Shown: positions 51,513 through 61,191, numbered from the stretch's first letter. The stretch: DNA of 64,000 nt from an uncultured Rubrobacteraceae bacterium (GCA_902806085.1 CADCVH010000069.1:22962-86961), one strand, 5' to 3'. The notes: generated by a model from the sequence alone, not told the origin. Made by a program: numbers and translations.

Positions 51513-52682
51513 TTGGGATCCATCGTGGGCCGGGACGGCGCCTCGATTCTTCGTGGGGCTTGTGCAAAGCATGGGTTCGGCAGGCTGCTCGCCGTGCTGG
51601 CCGTATCGCTTGCGGCCTCGTTCGGGGCGCTGTTCGGGGCCGGTGGGGCCGACGCGAAGGTGATACAGGGCTTCTCCCAGGCGAAGTTCGTCGGGGGTTT
51701 GAACGGGCCGACGGCCATGACGTTCGCGCCGGACGGCAGGATCTTCGTCGCCCAGCAGGGCGGCAACCTGCGGGTGGTGAAGGACGGGAGGCTGCTCTCC
51801 CGCCCGTTTGTTTCGTTGCAGGTGGACTCCCGCGGGGAGCGCGGCCTGCTCGGCGTGACCCTCGATCCTGACTTCGCCAGCAACCGCTACGTCTACGTCT
51901 ACCACACCGTCAGGAGCCCGAGGGTCCACAACCGCGTCACCCGCTTCACCGCCTTCGGGGACCGGGCGCAGGCGGGCAGCCGGCGGACCATCCTGGATCT
52001 CGACAACCTGAGCTCCCGGACCAACCACAACGGCGGGGCGATGCACTTCGGCAAGGACGGCAAGCTGTACATAGCCGTCGGGGAGAACGCCGAGGGATCC
52101 AACGCCCAGACCCTGCGCAACCTCAAAGGCAAGATGCTCCGCATAAACAAGGACGGCACGATCCCGGCCGAGAACCCGTTCTACGGCGCGGCGGAGGGCA
52201 AGAACCGGGCCATCTGGGCGCGCGGGCTGCGCAACCCGTTCTCCTTCGACATCCAGCGGGGCACGACGAAGATGTTCATAAACGACGTCGGGCAAAAGGA
52301 GTGGGAGGAGATCGACCGCGGCGCCAGGGGCGCCAATTACGGCTGGCCGCGCTACGAGGGGCCCGAGTCAAACCCGAACTTCCAGGGGCCGCTCTTCTCC
52401 TACAGGCACGGCGATACCAGAACGACCGGCTGCGCCATCACCGGGGGGACCTTCTACGACCCGGGGCGGGCGCAGTTCCCGCGGGCCGACGTCGGCGACT
52501 ACTTTTTCGCTGACTTCTGCAATGGTTGGATCCGCAAGCGCGACGCCGCAACCGGACGGGTGACGCCCTTCGCGACCACGGCCCCCGGCACCGTGGACCT
52601 CGACGTCGGCCCCGCCGGCAGCCTCTACTACCTCTCCCGGGGCACCGGCTCCATCAACATCATCCGCTACAGGGGCCAATAG
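51513..52682 (+). CDS. PQQ-dependent sugar dehydrogenase-like protein, copy 1
   Basis: 389 residues from TTG 51513, with GGAG nine bases upstream; GTG 51504 overlaps that site. A signal peptide covers about residues 20-47 (RLLAVLAVSLAASFGALFG, cleavage near GADA). The rest is a six-bladed beta-propeller of the PF07995 family: FAPDGRIFVAQQGGNLRVVKDG, GERGLLGVTLDPDF, RTNHNGGAMHFGKDGKLYIAVGENAE and ARGLRNPFSFDIQ. It would act outside the cytoplasmic membrane on aldoses with PQQ. A near twin follows. Confidence 0.9.
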   Translation: MGSIVGRDGASILRGACAKHGFGRLLAVLAVSLAASFGALFGAGGADAKVIQGFSQAKFVGGLNGPTAMTFAPDGRIFVAQQGGNLRVVKDGRLLSRPFVSLQVDSRGERGLLGVTLDPDFASNRYVYVYHTVRSPRVHNRVTRFTAFGDRAQAGSRRTILDLDNLSSRTNHNGGAMHFGKDGKLYIAVGENAEGSNAQTLRNLKGKMLRINKDGTIPAENPFYGAAEGKNRAIWARGLRNPFSFDIQRGTTKMFINDVGQKEWEEIDRGARGANYGWPRYEGPESNPNFQGPLFSYRHGDTRTTGCAITGGTFYDPGRAQFPRADVGDYFFADFCNGWIRKRDAATGRVTPFATTAPGTVDLDVGPAGSLYYLSRGTGSINIIRYRGQ

Positions 52683-52700
52683 CCCGCGAAAGGAACGGCC

Positions 52701-53867
52701 GTGAACCAGGAGCAGCCCGTACTCCGCCGCCGTTCGCCCTCCCCAGGCGTCCTGGTCGTGTGCGCGCTCGTCCTCTCGGCGGCGCTGGCGGCGTTGGTGC
52801 TTCCGGCCGGCGAGGCGGAGGGCGCGGGACGCGTGCCGCAGGGCTTCGCCCAGGCAAGGCTCGCAGCCGGCCTCAACGACCCGACGACGATGGCGATGGC
52901 CCCCGATGGGCGTATCTTCGTGGCCCAGCAATCGGGCCAGCTCCGGGTCATCAAAGACGGACGGCTGGTCGGGACGCCGGCGATGGACCTTTCGGCCAGG
53001 ATCGACGCCGCTGGGGAGCGCGGGCTGCTCGGGATCGCCTTCGACCCGGCCTTCCGCAACAACCGCTGGGTGTACCTGTACTACACGCAGCGGGCTTCGG
53101 GCGCGATGGCGGCCCACAACCGCGTCGTCCGGTTCGCCGTCAGCGGCGACAGGCTCCTGGCGAGCAGCCAGAAGGTCATCCTCGACCTCGACAACCTGAG
53201 CTCCCGGACCAACCACAACGGCGGCGCGATCCGCTTCGGCAAGGACGGCAAGCTCTACGTCGCCGTGGGCGAGAACGGGAACGCAGATAACGCCCAGAAC
53301 TTCGGCAACCGGCTCGGCAAGATGCTCAGGATAAACAAGGACGGCACCATCCCCGCGGACAACCCTTTCGAGGGTCGGACGCAGGGAGAGAACCGGGCCA
53401 TCTGGGCGATGGGGCTGCGCAACCCGTACACCTTCGCCGTCCAGCCGGGCAGCGGGCGCATCTTCATAAACGACGTGGGCGCCCGGGCCTGGGAGGAGAT
53501 CAACTTCGGCATAAAGGGCGCGAACTACGGCTGGCCCGTGCACGAGGGGCCCGAGACCGACCCGATGTACAACCCGCCGCTCTACGCCTACGGGCACGGC
53601 ACCGGCAAGAACCTCGGGTGCGCGATCACGGGCGGCGCCTTCTACAACCCCGGCACGGTCACCTTCCCGCGCGCGTTCGCCGGCGACTACTTTTTCGCGG
53701 ACTTTTGCGGCGGTTACATCCGCCGCTACGACTCCCTGGAAGAGACGGTCGTCACCTTCGCGACCGGCATCGACAGGCCGGTGGACCTCATGGTCGGCGG
53801 GGGCGGAAGCCTGCACTACCTCGAACGGGGCACGGGCTCCGTGTACCGCGTCTCGCATCCGGGGTAG
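52701..53867 (+). CDS. PQQ-dependent sugar dehydrogenase-like protein, copy 2
   Basis: 388 residues from GTG 52701, 18 bases after copy 1. Signal helix at about 13-34 (SPGVLVVCALVLSAALAALVL). Shares the same propeller blocks almost word for word (LDLDNLSSRTNHNGGAIRFGKDGKLYVAVGENG, MLRINKDGTIPADNPF, GANYGWPVHEGPE) but diverges in loops such as FAQARLAAGLNDPTTMAM. This is a tandem duplication with probable difference in substrate range. No PQQ-synthesis gene is in the window. Confidence 0.9.
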   Translation: MNQEQPVLRRRSPSPGVLVVCALVLSAALAALVLPAGEAEGAGRVPQGFAQARLAAGLNDPTTMAMAPDGRIFVAQQSGQLRVIKDGRLVGTPAMDLSARIDAAGERGLLGIAFDPAFRNNRWVYLYYTQRASGAMAAHNRVVRFAVSGDRLLASSQKVILDLDNLSSRTNHNGGAIRFGKDGKLYVAVGENGNADNAQNFGNRLGKMLRINKDGTIPADNPFEGRTQGENRAIWAMGLRNPYTFAVQPGSGRIFINDVGARAWEEINFGIKGANYGWPVHEGPETDPMYNPPLYAYGHGTGKNLGCAITGGAFYNPGTVTFPRAFAGDYFFADFCGGYIRRYDSLEETVVTFATGIDRPVDLMVGGGGSLHYLERGTGSVYRVSHPG

Positions 53868-53897
53868 CGGCCGGACGGGGCGTGGTAAGCTAGCCAC

Positions 53898-54788
53898 ATG
53901 GCTAATAAATACGTCAAATTAGATCGAATACCGGAGCTCGAGCGGCCCGTCTTGATCGCCGGCTTTACGGGATGGAACGACGCGGCCGAGGCCTCGAGCC
54001 TCGCCGTGGGCACGCTGAGCGACGCCTGGGAGGCGAAGCGCTTCGGGGCCTTAGACGCCGACGAGTTTCTGGACTTCCAGTCCACGCGGCCCCAGATCAT
54101 GCTGGCCGACGGCTTCACGCGCACGATAGAGTGGCCCGAGAACGCCCTGAGCGCGACGGCGCCCGCGCTGGACGCCCTGGGCGGGCGCGGCGCCGTGCTG
54201 CTCTCCGGCCCGGAGCCGAACTTCCGCTGGCGCTCCTTCTGCGATGCTGTGGCGGAGACGGCGAAGGACCTCGGCGCGGAGATGGTCGTGACCATGGGCG
54301 CCCTGCTCGCGGACGTGCCACACTCCCGCCCCGTCACCGTCTCCGCCAACGCCCAGGACCCCGCCCTCGTGGACGGCCTCCACCTCTCGGCCTCGCGCTA
54401 CGAGGGGCCGACCGGCATCACGGGCGTCCTCCACCGCGTCTGCGCCGAGGCCGGCCTGCCCTCTGTGAGCTTCTGGGCCTCCGTCCCGCACTACCTCCCG
54501 GCCGTGCCCTCGGCCCCCGCGGCCCTCGCCCTCCTCCAGAGCCTCTCCGTCCTGCTCAAGATAGACGTGGATACGTCGGACCTCCAGGAGACCGCCACAA
54601 GCTACCAGGAGCAGGTCTCCGTCGCCGTCTCCCAGGACTCCGACCTCTCTTCCTACGTCCAGATGCTAGAAGAGCGCTTTGACTCGCAGGTAGAGGGCGG
54701 CGAACGCAACCTCCCAACCGGCGACGACCTCGCCCAAGAACTAGAAGGGTTCCTGCGCGAGAACCGTCCCGAAAACCCTCCAGAGTAG
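53898..54788 (+). CDS. PAC2-family protein (proteasome-assembly-chaperone-like)
   Basis: 296 residues. PAC2 motifs: PVLIAGFTGWNDAAEASSLAVG, DADEFLDFQSTRP, AEMVVTMGALLADVPHSRPV and SFWASVPHYLPAVPSAPAALALL. The C-terminal quarter is a charged helix. PAC2 proteins are common in Actinobacteria and resemble eukaryotic proteasome chaperones, but their bacterial role is not established. No proteasome gene is nearby. Confidence 0.9.
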   Translation: MANKYVKLDRIPELERPVLIAGFTGWNDAAEASSLAVGTLSDAWEAKRFGALDADEFLDFQSTRPQIMLADGFTRTIEWPENALSATAPALDALGGRGAVLLSGPEPNFRWRSFCDAVAETAKDLGAEMVVTMGALLADVPHSRPVTVSANAQDPALVDGLHLSASRYEGPTGITGVLHRVCAEAGLPSVSFWASVPHYLPAVPSAPAALALLQSLSVLLKIDVDTSDLQETATSYQEQVSVAVSQDSDLSSYVQMLEERFDSQVEGGERNLPTGDDLAQELEGFLRENRPENPPE

Positions 54789-54813
54789 CGATCTACGCAG
54801 GAGAAAACCGGCG

Positions 54814-55092
54814 ATGGCCCGACTTTCGGATCGTGAGTTGGGCGCGCTAGCCCGTGCCATCTCAGGGCGGCTGCAGGCCGTGGTACCGGAGGGAGGCAAG
54901 ACCGAGATCGCGCGGGACCCCAAGAAGAGGTGGCCTCGCGCCGCGAATGGAACTCCGGGGGTAAGGGACTCCGGCAAAGACTTTCCCGACCCGGAAGCCG
55001 CGGTGGTCTCCGGGACGCTGCGGCTCTGGTACGGGACGGGGACGCGCGGCGACCCGCTCTGGAGTTTTCGCCTCTCCCCCTGGAGGGGTTAG
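54814..55092 (+). CDS. Small hypothetical protein
   Basis: 92 residues, ATG 25 bases after the PAC2 stop. It begins MARLSDRELGALARAISGRL and contains a Pro/Arg/Asp-rich middle and a C-terminal strand GTLRLWYGTGTRGDPLWSFRLSP. It has no recognised domain. It is convergent with and eleven bases from the DUF456 gene. A real gene is plausible but unproven. Confidence 0.5.
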   Translation: MARLSDRELGALARAISGRLQAVVPEGGKTEIARDPKKRWPRAANGTPGVRDSGKDFPDPEAAVVSGTLRLWYGTGTRGDPLWSFRLSPWRG

Positions 55093-55102
55093 GCGCAAGC
55101 GG

Positions 55103-55678
55103 TCAGTAGATCAGGGCCAGAACGAAAATAACGACGCTTGCCAGGCCGAGGACCCCTTGCGCTACGGCGGAGATCAGGTAGCCGACGAAGACGCCGCCGG
55201 CCGCGCGGCCGGTGCGCCTCCAGTCTCCCTGATCGGAGCGGGCCGGCTGGACCCTCGGCTGGTTCGTGCCGGTGTTGGCCGCGCCCTGCCTGCGCCGCCT
55301 GAGGTATTCGCCGAGAAAGACGCCGCCTACGGAGCCGAGGATGAGGCCGAAGAGGGCGCCTATCCCGAAGAAGAGGGCGCCCGCGAGGGCGCCGAGGAGG
55401 CCGCCTATGGCGCCGCCGGCGGTGCCCCAGTTGCTCGCCCCGAACCTGCGCGCGCCGTAGGCCGTGCCGACAAAGTCGGCGACGAACGCGAGGGCGGCGA
55501 GGACGAAGAGGAGGACCAGGACCAGGGTCCCGACGAACTCGAAGTCCGTCAAGAAAGAGTAGACGAGGGCCGAGAGGAAGATCAGGGGCACGCCGGGCAG
55601 GGCCGGGAGCACGCTTCCGAGCAGGCCGACGAGCATGACGGCCAAGGCTATCCAGAGTACCGGTTCGCTCTCGGCCAC
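55103..55678 (-). CDS. DUF456 membrane protein
   Basis: 191 residues from GTG 55678, two bases after the larE stop. Five to six helices with family landmarks: VLPALPGVPLIFLSALVYSFLTDF, LAFVADFVGTAYGARRFGASNWGTAGGAIGGLLG, and a final GVFVGYLISAVAQGVLGLASVVIF. A basic loop RRRRQGAANTGTN separates the last two helices. DUF456 proteins are uncharacterised. It follows larE directly and may be cotranslated with it. Confidence 0.85.
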   Translation of the reverse strand: MAESEPVLWIALAVMLVGLLGSVLPALPGVPLIFLSALVYSFLTDFEFVGTLVLVLLFVLAALAFVADFVGTAYGARRFGASNWGTAGGAIGGLLGALAGALFFGIGALFGLILGSVGGVFLGEYLRRRRQGAANTGTNQPRVQPARSDQGDWRRTGRAAGGVFVGYLISAVAQGVLGLASVVIFVLALIY

Positions 55679-55680
55679 GA

Positions 55681-56544
55681 CTACCCGATCACGGGCAGGG
55701 CTTTCCTGCCCTTCTTGCCCGGCTTCTTCAGGGCGGCGTTTAGGCTGCCGGATTTGTAGCCGGCGAGGTCGAGGGTGACGTACAGGAAGCCCGCGTCGAG
55801 CAGCTCCGCCGTGATCTTCTCCCGCTCGGCGAAGGCCCGTTCGAGCTCCTGGGGGCCGACCTCCAGACGGGCTATCTCGCCGTGGTGCCTGACGCGGACC
55901 TGCCGGAAACCCTCCCTGCGCATGAACTCCTCGGCGCGCGCGACCTGGGCGAGCTTTTCGGGCGTGATCTCCTGCCCGTACGGGAACCGGCTGGAGAGGC
56001 ACGCGAGCGCCGGCTTGTCCCAACTGGGCAACCCGAGACGCTTCGCAAGCTCCCTCACCTCGGCCTTGCCAACGCCGGCCAGCGAAAGCGGCGAGACCAC
56101 GCCGAGCTCTTTGGCCGCCTTCCTACCGGGCCTGTAGTCCCCCTCGTCGTCCTTGTTCGCCCCGTCCACCACGCAGGCGTAGCCCGTCTCTTCAGCCAGG
56201 GTCGCCAGGTCCGAGTAGAGGGTGCTCTTGCAGAAGTAGCAGCGGTTGGTGGGGTTGGAGGCGTAGTTTGGGTCGTCGAGCTCGCGGGTGTTGACCACGA
56301 GGTGCTCGACCCCGAGCGAGGCGGCGAAGTCCCGGGCGAGATCCAGCTCAGAAGGCAGGTAGGTCTCGTTGTTGGACGTAACGGCGAGCACCCTGCCCCG
56401 CGGCAGCGCCCGGGCGGCGACGGCGAGCGCGAGCGAGGAGTCCACGCCGCCGGAGAAGGCGACCAGCGCGCTCCCGCGCTGGGCGACGATGTCTTGGAGC
56501 TCCAGAAGCCTCTGCTCCAAAGGATCGGCGGAGACGCTTTGCAT
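55681..56544 (-). CDS. larE: LarE-type ATP-dependent sulfur transferase
   Basis: 287 residues from ATG 56544, with GAGGAG eight bases upstream (the longer start lacks one). PP-loop SALVAFSGGVDSSLALAVAARA activates the pyridinium carboxyl with ATP. Three cysteines stand out: NRCYFCKSTLYSD gives two and ALACLSSRFPYGQ gives the position of the sacrificial Cys. Three-Cys LarE enzymes can hold an iron-sulfur cluster. LarE makes the nickel-pincer cofactor of lactate racemase with LarB and LarC, and neither is in the window. Confidence 0.9.
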   Translation of the reverse strand: MQSVSADPLEQRLLELQDIVAQRGSALVAFSGGVDSSLALAVAARALPRGRVLAVTSNNETYLPSELDLARDFAASLGVEHLVVNTRELDDPNYASNPTNRCYFCKSTLYSDLATLAEETGYACVVDGANKDDEGDYRPGRKAAKELGVVSPLSLAGVGKAEVRELAKRLGLPSWDKPALACLSSRFPYGQEITPEKLAQVARAEEFMRREGFRQVRVRHHGEIARLEVGPQELERAFAEREKITAELLDAGFLYVTLDLAGYKSGSLNAALKKPGKKGRKALPVIG

Positions 56545-56557
56545 CTGTATCACTCCT

Positions 56558-57130
56558 CTACTCGGTGGCACGCGCGGAGAGCCACGAGACGACCCTCTCT
56601 GCGTTTTCGTTCGGCGGGAAGACGGGGTAGAAGACCTTCTCGACCTGCCCGTCTTCCAGGATCATGGTCAGCCTCTTGGTCAGCACCGTGCCCTCGACCT
56701 CGAAGGTGGGGAGCCCGACCGCGTTGGCGAAGGCCAGGCCCTCGTCGCCCAGGAGCTCGAAGGGGAGGCGCAGCCGTTGGACGGCTTCGCGCTGGTACTC
56801 GGTGCCCTGCGTGCTCAGGCCGAAGACGCGCGCGCCGAGCTCGCGGAGCTCCTCGTGGTGGTCGCGGAAGGAGCACGACTGGGGCGTGCAGCCCCTGGCG
56901 CCCGGGATCCCGTCCCAGCCCTCGGGAAGCCCCCGGTCCGGCCTCCCGGTCATCGGGTAGCAGTAGACGACCGTCGTGCCCGGGAGCTTCGAGGGGTCCA
57001 CCCGCCCGCCGCCCGTGGACGGTAGAGGGATGGACGGCAGGCGCGTCCCCGTCAGGTGGTCGGAGGCGCCGTCGTCGGCGGGCTCGGGTAGGTCCGCGGG
57101 CAGGTTCTGGAGGCTGTCCGTGTCGGGCAC
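56558..57130 (-). CDS. PrxQ/BCP-type peroxiredoxin
   Basis: 190 residues from GTG 57130, one base after the FabF stop. Redoxin fold with the peroxidatic and resolving Cys in GARGCTPQSCSFRDHHEEL (about residues 81 and 86), VVYCYPMTGRPDRGLP before it, and GLSTQGTEYQREAVQRL after. It reduces peroxides in the cytoplasm. The N-terminal 50 residues are a disordered extension not usual in PrxQ. It lies between fabF and larE in a leftward operon. Confidence 0.88.
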   Translation of the reverse strand: MPDTDSLQNLPADLPEPADDGASDHLTGTRLPSIPLPSTGGGRVDPSKLPGTTVVYCYPMTGRPDRGLPEGWDGIPGARGCTPQSCSFRDHHEELRELGARVFGLSTQGTEYQREAVQRLRLPFELLGDEGLAFANAVGLPTFEVEGTVLTKRLTMILEDGQVEKVFYPVFPPNENAERVVSWLSARATE

Positions 57131-57131
57131 C

Positions 57132-58373
57132 CTACGTCCTCTCCAGGACGACGGCCGCGTTGTGGCCGCCGACGCCGAGGTTGGCGCAGATGGCGGCTTG
57201 GAGGTTCGGGGCGTCGCGGGGCTCGTTCACCACGTAGTCCAGGTCGGCGCAGCCGTCGGCGAGCTTGTCGAGGTTGCGCATGGGGGGGACGGTCTTCTCT
57301 TTGAGCGCGAGGGCGCAGATCGCGGTCTCGATGGCGCCGGAGGCGCCCAGGGAGTGGCCTAAAGTGGACTTCGTGGCGGAGACCATGGCGTTCGGGTTGA
57401 TCTGGGCCATAGCCTGGGACTCCGGCCCGTCGCCGGCGACCGTGCCCGTGCCGTGGGGGTTGATGTAGTCGATCTGCTCGTCCCGGAGGCCCGAGGCCTT
57501 GACGGCGAGCCGCATGGCCCGCAGGATGCCGCGGCCCTTGGGGTCCGGGTCGGTGAGGTTATGGGCGTCCGTGCTGCGGCCGACGCCCGTGATCTTCGCG
57601 TAGGGCTCGGCCCCGCGGCGCTCGACGGACTCGGCGCTCTCCAGGACCATCACCGCCGAGCCCTCGCCGATAAGGAAGCCCGAGTGGTTCGAGTCGTAGG
57701 GGCGGCAGGCGCCCTCGGGATCGTCGTTGCGGCGGCTCATGGCCCGCATCGCGATAAAGCCGGCGACGATGACCGGGGTAATGGAGGCCTCCGAGGCCCC
57801 GCAGAGGACCATGTCGGCGTCGCCGCGCCGGATCAGGTCGTAGCCCAAAGCCATCATGTCCGTCCCGCAGGTGCAGGCCAGAGCACCGGTGATCGAGGGT
57901 CCCTGCACGCCGAGCTGGATGCCGACGTGGGCGGCGGCGGCGTTCGGCATGATCTTGGTGACCGAGAAAGGGTTGACGCGTGCCGGGCCCTTGGAGTCTA
58001 TGGTGGCCTGGGTCGTCTCCATGCTGGTCACGCCGCCGATGCCGCTGCCGATGATGAGGCCCACCCTCTCGGGGTTCTCTTTGAGCTCGTCCCAGGCGCC
58101 CGCATCTTCGAGGGCGAGCTTTGAGGAGGCCAGCGCGATCTGGGAGAAGCGGTCGGTCCGGGCGGCGACCTTGCGGTCCATGAAGTCCGTAGGCTCAAAG
58201 CCGCTGCACTCGGCGGCTATCGTGACGTCGAACCCGTCCGGGTCGAAGAGGGTGATGGGGCCGGCCCCGCTCTTGTTCGCGAGCAGCGAGCCCCAGAACT
58301 CCTCGCGGCCTATCCCGACCGGGCTGACCACACCGATACCGGTTATGTAAGCCTCCGGGCGTCCGTTCTCCAT
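57132..58373 (-). CDS. fabF: Beta-ketoacyl-ACP synthase II (FabF-type)
   Basis: 413 residues from ATG 58373, preceded by GGGGGGCGAG. Thiolase-fold features: AYITGIGVVSPVGIGREEFW, the active-site Cys in GALACTCGTDMMALGYDLI, His in NPHGTGTVAGD, and His in TLGHSLGASGAIETA. The catalytic Cys context (ACTCGTD rather than ACSSS) is slightly atypical. It elongates fatty acids on ACP. It could supply fatty-acyl starters for the polyketide synthase located divergently, though a housekeeping role is equally likely. Confidence 0.9.
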   Translation of the reverse strand: MENGRPEAYITGIGVVSPVGIGREEFWGSLLANKSGAGPITLFDPDGFDVTIAAECSGFEPTDFMDRKVAARTDRFSQIALASSKLALEDAGAWDELKENPERVGLIIGSGIGGVTSMETTQATIDSKGPARVNPFSVTKIMPNAAAAHVGIQLGVQGPSITGALACTCGTDMMALGYDLIRRGDADMVLCGASEASITPVIVAGFIAMRAMSRRNDDPEGACRPYDSNHSGFLIGEGSAVMVLESAESVERRGAEPYAKITGVGRSTDAHNLTDPDPKGRGILRAMRLAVKASGLRDEQIDYINPHGTGTVAGDGPESQAMAQINPNAMVSATKSTLGHSLGASGAIETAICALALKEKTVPPMRNLDKLADGCADLDYVVNEPRDAPNLQAAICANLGVGGHNAAVVLERT

Positions 58374-58544
58374 CTCGCCCCCCGTGAATGTATGGCATAA
58401 GACCTTATAGGAACCCCCGCATCTTAGCACCGTCGCCACGCGAAGAGGCGCCGGCCGCCCGGGGACGGACGCCACGGAGGCGGCCACGTTCGGCGCGGGA
58501 GCCTGTGCTATAAACCGGGGAGCGATCTTTGAAGGAGCACCCCG

Positions 58545-58862
58545 CTGGCGACCGCGATCTTCTACTCTGCCTCGATCCTGTTCGCGGTTAACTTCGCCCT
58601 CGGCGTGCTAGTGCAGTTTGGCGTCGTCGACACGAAACCGTTCCGGTGGCTCCACCACGCCCTCTTTTTCGCGGTCTTCGCCTCGGCGGCCCTTGCCGTG
58701 GCGGCCGGATTCTGGCAGGTGGCGCCCTACCGCTGGGCGCTCCTGCCGGTCCTGGCGCTGTACGTCGTCCTCCCGAGGGTTCGCGCCGGGACGGCCGGGC
58801 ACGCGGCGCTCGCGGGGGCGGCCATGGTCTTGTACGTTGCGGGCCTCTCCCTCACGCTCTAG
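58545..58862 (+). CDS. Four-helix small membrane protein, probable CTG start
   Basis: 105 residues. The frame has no ATG, GTG or TTG until residue 21, which would remove a helix. CTG 58545 has an ideal AAGGAG seven bases upstream, so a CTG start is proposed. Four hydrophobic helices cover almost the whole length, with a short cytoplasmic RVRAGTAGH loop. A -10-like TATAAA is about 30 bases upstream. It is the first gene of the rightward polyketide cluster. Function is unknown. Confidence 0.6.
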   Translation: MATAIFYSASILFAVNFALGVLVQFGVVDTKPFRWLHHALFFAVFASAALAVAAGFWQVAPYRWALLPVLALYVVLPRVRAGTAGHAALAGAAMVLYVAGLSLTL

Positions 58863-58996
58863 CGCCGATCTCTTGTGAGCGCCTTGACTTTTACCCGGGG
58901 CGCGCCGGGGTACGTTTAGCAAAGCCCCGAAGAGGACGGAACCCGCGTGCTCATCTATCGGTCGGGGCTTCCGGCGGCAGAGAGGCGGAAGCGTTT

Positions 58997-60295
58997 TTGA
59001 GTATGGAGGCGGCGCCGCGTGCGCGGGAGAGCGGGCTCGGGAAGAGGAGTAAGGAGCCGGGCGGGGGCCTCCGGGCGGTGCCCCGTGTCGGACGGGCGGA
59101 GTGCTGCGTGGTGGGCGGGGGGCCGGCGGGGGTCGTTCTCGGGCTCCTGCTCGCCCGGGAGGGCGTGCGGGTCACGGTGCTCGAGGCGCAGGCCAGCTTC
59201 GAGCGCCAGTTCCGGGGCAACACCCTCAACCCTTCCGTGCTGGAGATCATGGAGGACCTCGGCCTGATCGGGGGCCTCCTGAAGCTTCGCCACGCGGAGG
59301 TCCGGACGTTCGTCGTGCAGACGGAGGGGACGCGCGAGACGTTCGCGGACTTCGGGCGCCTGCGCGTCCCCTACCCTTACGTGCTCATGCTCCCCCAGGC
59401 GCGTTTCCTGGAGTTCGTGAGCCGGGAGGCGCTCCGTCACCCGAACTTCGAGCTGGTGATGGGCGCCAAGGTGCACGAGCTCATAGAAGAGAGCGGCGTC
59501 GTCCGGGGGGTGCGCTACCGCGGCCCGGACGGTCCCGGGGAGGTGCGGGCCGACCTTACCGTCGGGACAGACGGGCGCTTCTCCAAGATCCGGCGGCTCT
59601 CCGGGCTGCCGGCGCGCGCGGGCCGCTCGCCGATGGACGTCCTGTGGTTCAACCTTCCTAGGGAGGAAGGTGACCCTGAGGGGGCCGGCGCCATCTTCCG
59701 CTGCGGCCCCGGGAGCCTGCTGGTCCTCATGGACCACTTCGATTACTGGCAGGTGGGGTTTATCGTGGAGAAGGGCTCCTACAGGCGGGTAAAGGAGGCC
59801 GGCCTCCCGGCGCTCCAGAGGTCCGTGGCCGCCCTCGCCCCCGAGTTCGCGGGCCGGGTGGGGCTGCTACCTGGTTGGGGGGAGGTCTCGCTGCTCACGG
59901 TCGAGTCGGACATGCTGCGGCGGTGGAGCAGGCCGGGGCTGCTGCTCCTCGGTGATGCGGCCCACGTGGTCTCGCCGGTGGGCGGGGTCGGGATAAACCT
60001 GGCTATCCAGGACGCGGTGGCGGCGGCGAACACCCTCGCCGGGCCGCTCAAGGCCGGGAAACTAAAGGGGAGGCACCTGCGGGCTGTGCAGCGCCGCCGG
60101 GAGTGGCCCGTGCGGGTGGTCCAGGCGGCCCAGGACTTCGCCCAGCGGGGTGTCGTCTCAGGCATCTTGAGCGCGGACGGGCCCTACGAGTTGCCCCTGG
60201 CCGTGCGGCTCGGGCTCAAGACGCCCTTGTTGCGGGACGTCCCCACGCGCCTGATCGCGCTCGGCGCCCGCCGGGTCCGCCCGAAGACGCGGTAG
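58997..60295 (+). CDS. FAD-dependent aromatic hydroxylase (SrsC-like)
   Basis: 432 residues from TTG 58997 (ATG 59003 is possible). PHBH-type flavin monooxygenase motifs: [38 protein letters not shown] (DG motif), and [27 protein letters not shown] (GD motif). The 30-residue N-terminal extension is basic. Such enzymes hydroxylate phenolic rings. In Streptomyces griseus, SrsC hydroxylates alkylresorcinols made by the type III PKS SrsA. The same pairing here argues for a phenolic lipid substrate. Confidence 0.85.
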   Translation: MSMEAAPRARESGLGKRSKEPGGGLRAVPRVGRAECCVVGGGPAGVVLGLLLAREGVRVTVLEAQASFERQFRGNTLNPSVLEIMEDLGLIGGLLKLRHAEVRTFVVQTEGTRETFADFGRLRVPYPYVLMLPQARFLEFVSREALRHPNFELVMGAKVHELIEESGVVRGVRYRGPDGPGEVRADLTVGTDGRFSKIRRLSGLPARAGRSPMDVLWFNLPREEGDPEGAGAIFRCGPGSLLVLMDHFDYWQVGFIVEKGSYRRVKEAGLPALQRSVAALAPEFAGRVGLLPGWGEVSLLTVESDMLRRWSRPGLLLLGDAAHVVSPVGGVGINLAIQDAVAAANTLAGPLKAGKLKGRHLRAVQRRREWPVRVVQAAQDFAQRGVVSGILSADGPYELPLAVRLGLKTPLLRDVPTRLIALGARRVRPKTR

Positions 60296-60348
60296 GATTG
60301 GGGGAGGGCAGAACGGAGCGGTCGGGTGGATATCCCAGGGAGGCGCGG

Positions 60349-61152
60349 TTGGAGTTTTTCGAGGTCGTGAAGCGGCGCAGGACGACCAACGGGCCGTTCC
60401 TGCCCGACCCCGTGAGCGAGGAGCACCAGCGCCTGCTGGTCGATGTGGCGGCGATGGCGCCGTCGCACTTCAACAGCCAACCCTGGCGCTTCGTGCTGGC
60501 CGACGATAGGGCCGTTATCGAGGAGGTCGCCAGGATCAGCGGCGAGTCCATGCGCCGGCTCATGGAGGAGGGGACCTTCTGGAAGCGCTACAGGCCCTAC
60601 TTCCGCTTTTCGGAGGAGGAGGTGGAGCGCAGGCGCGACGGCATCCACATCGACAAGCTCCCCGCGGTGGTGCGGCCCTTCCGGCGCCAGATCTTCAGCA
60701 ACACCGGGCAGGCGGTGATGAACCGCCTCGGGGTGCCCAAGACGCTCGCCGAGGACAACCGGAAGCTCGTCGCCGATTCCCCCCTGCTCCTGGCGGTCCT
60801 TCTGGACAAGACGGAGTACCGCCCCGGGGAGCTTTCCGGCTTCTACTCGGTCTTCGGGATGGGGGCGGCCGTCGAGAACGTCTGGCTCGCCACCACGGAG
60901 CTTGGCATGGGCATCCAGTTCGTCTCCACGCCCATGGAGGTGCCCGAGAAGTGGGAGGAGATAAAGCAACTCCTGTCCGTCCCCGAGGACCTGGAGTTGA
61001 TGGCGGTCTACCGCCTGGGCTACGTTCCCGAGGAGCGCCGCCGCCCGACGATAGACTGGTCGAGCACGGAGCGCAAACGCCCCTCGCAGTATGTGTTCCG
61101 CAATACGTGCGAGACGCCGGTGGCTGATACCCTTGGGGAGAGCGGCACCTAG
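60349..61152 (+). CDS. Nitroreductase-family FMN oxidoreductase
   Basis: 267 residues from TTG 60349, preceded by GGGAGG. Nitroreductase landmarks: [44 protein letters not shown], and a C-terminal [19 protein letters not shown]. It reduces nitro groups, quinones or flavins with NAD(P)H. In this cluster a quinone reductase or ring-reduction role on the polyketide is possible but not known from related loci. Confidence 0.85.
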   Translation: MEFFEVVKRRRTTNGPFLPDPVSEEHQRLLVDVAAMAPSHFNSQPWRFVLADDRAVIEEVARISGESMRRLMEEGTFWKRYRPYFRFSEEEVERRRDGIHIDKLPAVVRPFRRQIFSNTGQAVMNRLGVPKTLAEDNRKLVADSPLLLAVLLDKTEYRPGELSGFYSVFGMGAAVENVWLATTELGMGIQFVSTPMEVPEKWEEIKQLLSVPEDLELMAVYRLGYVPEERRRPTIDWSSTERKRPSQYVFRNTCETPVADTLGESGT

Positions 61153-61191
61153 AGATGCGTCCGATCGCCTAGTAGGAGCTCCGAGACCCGC

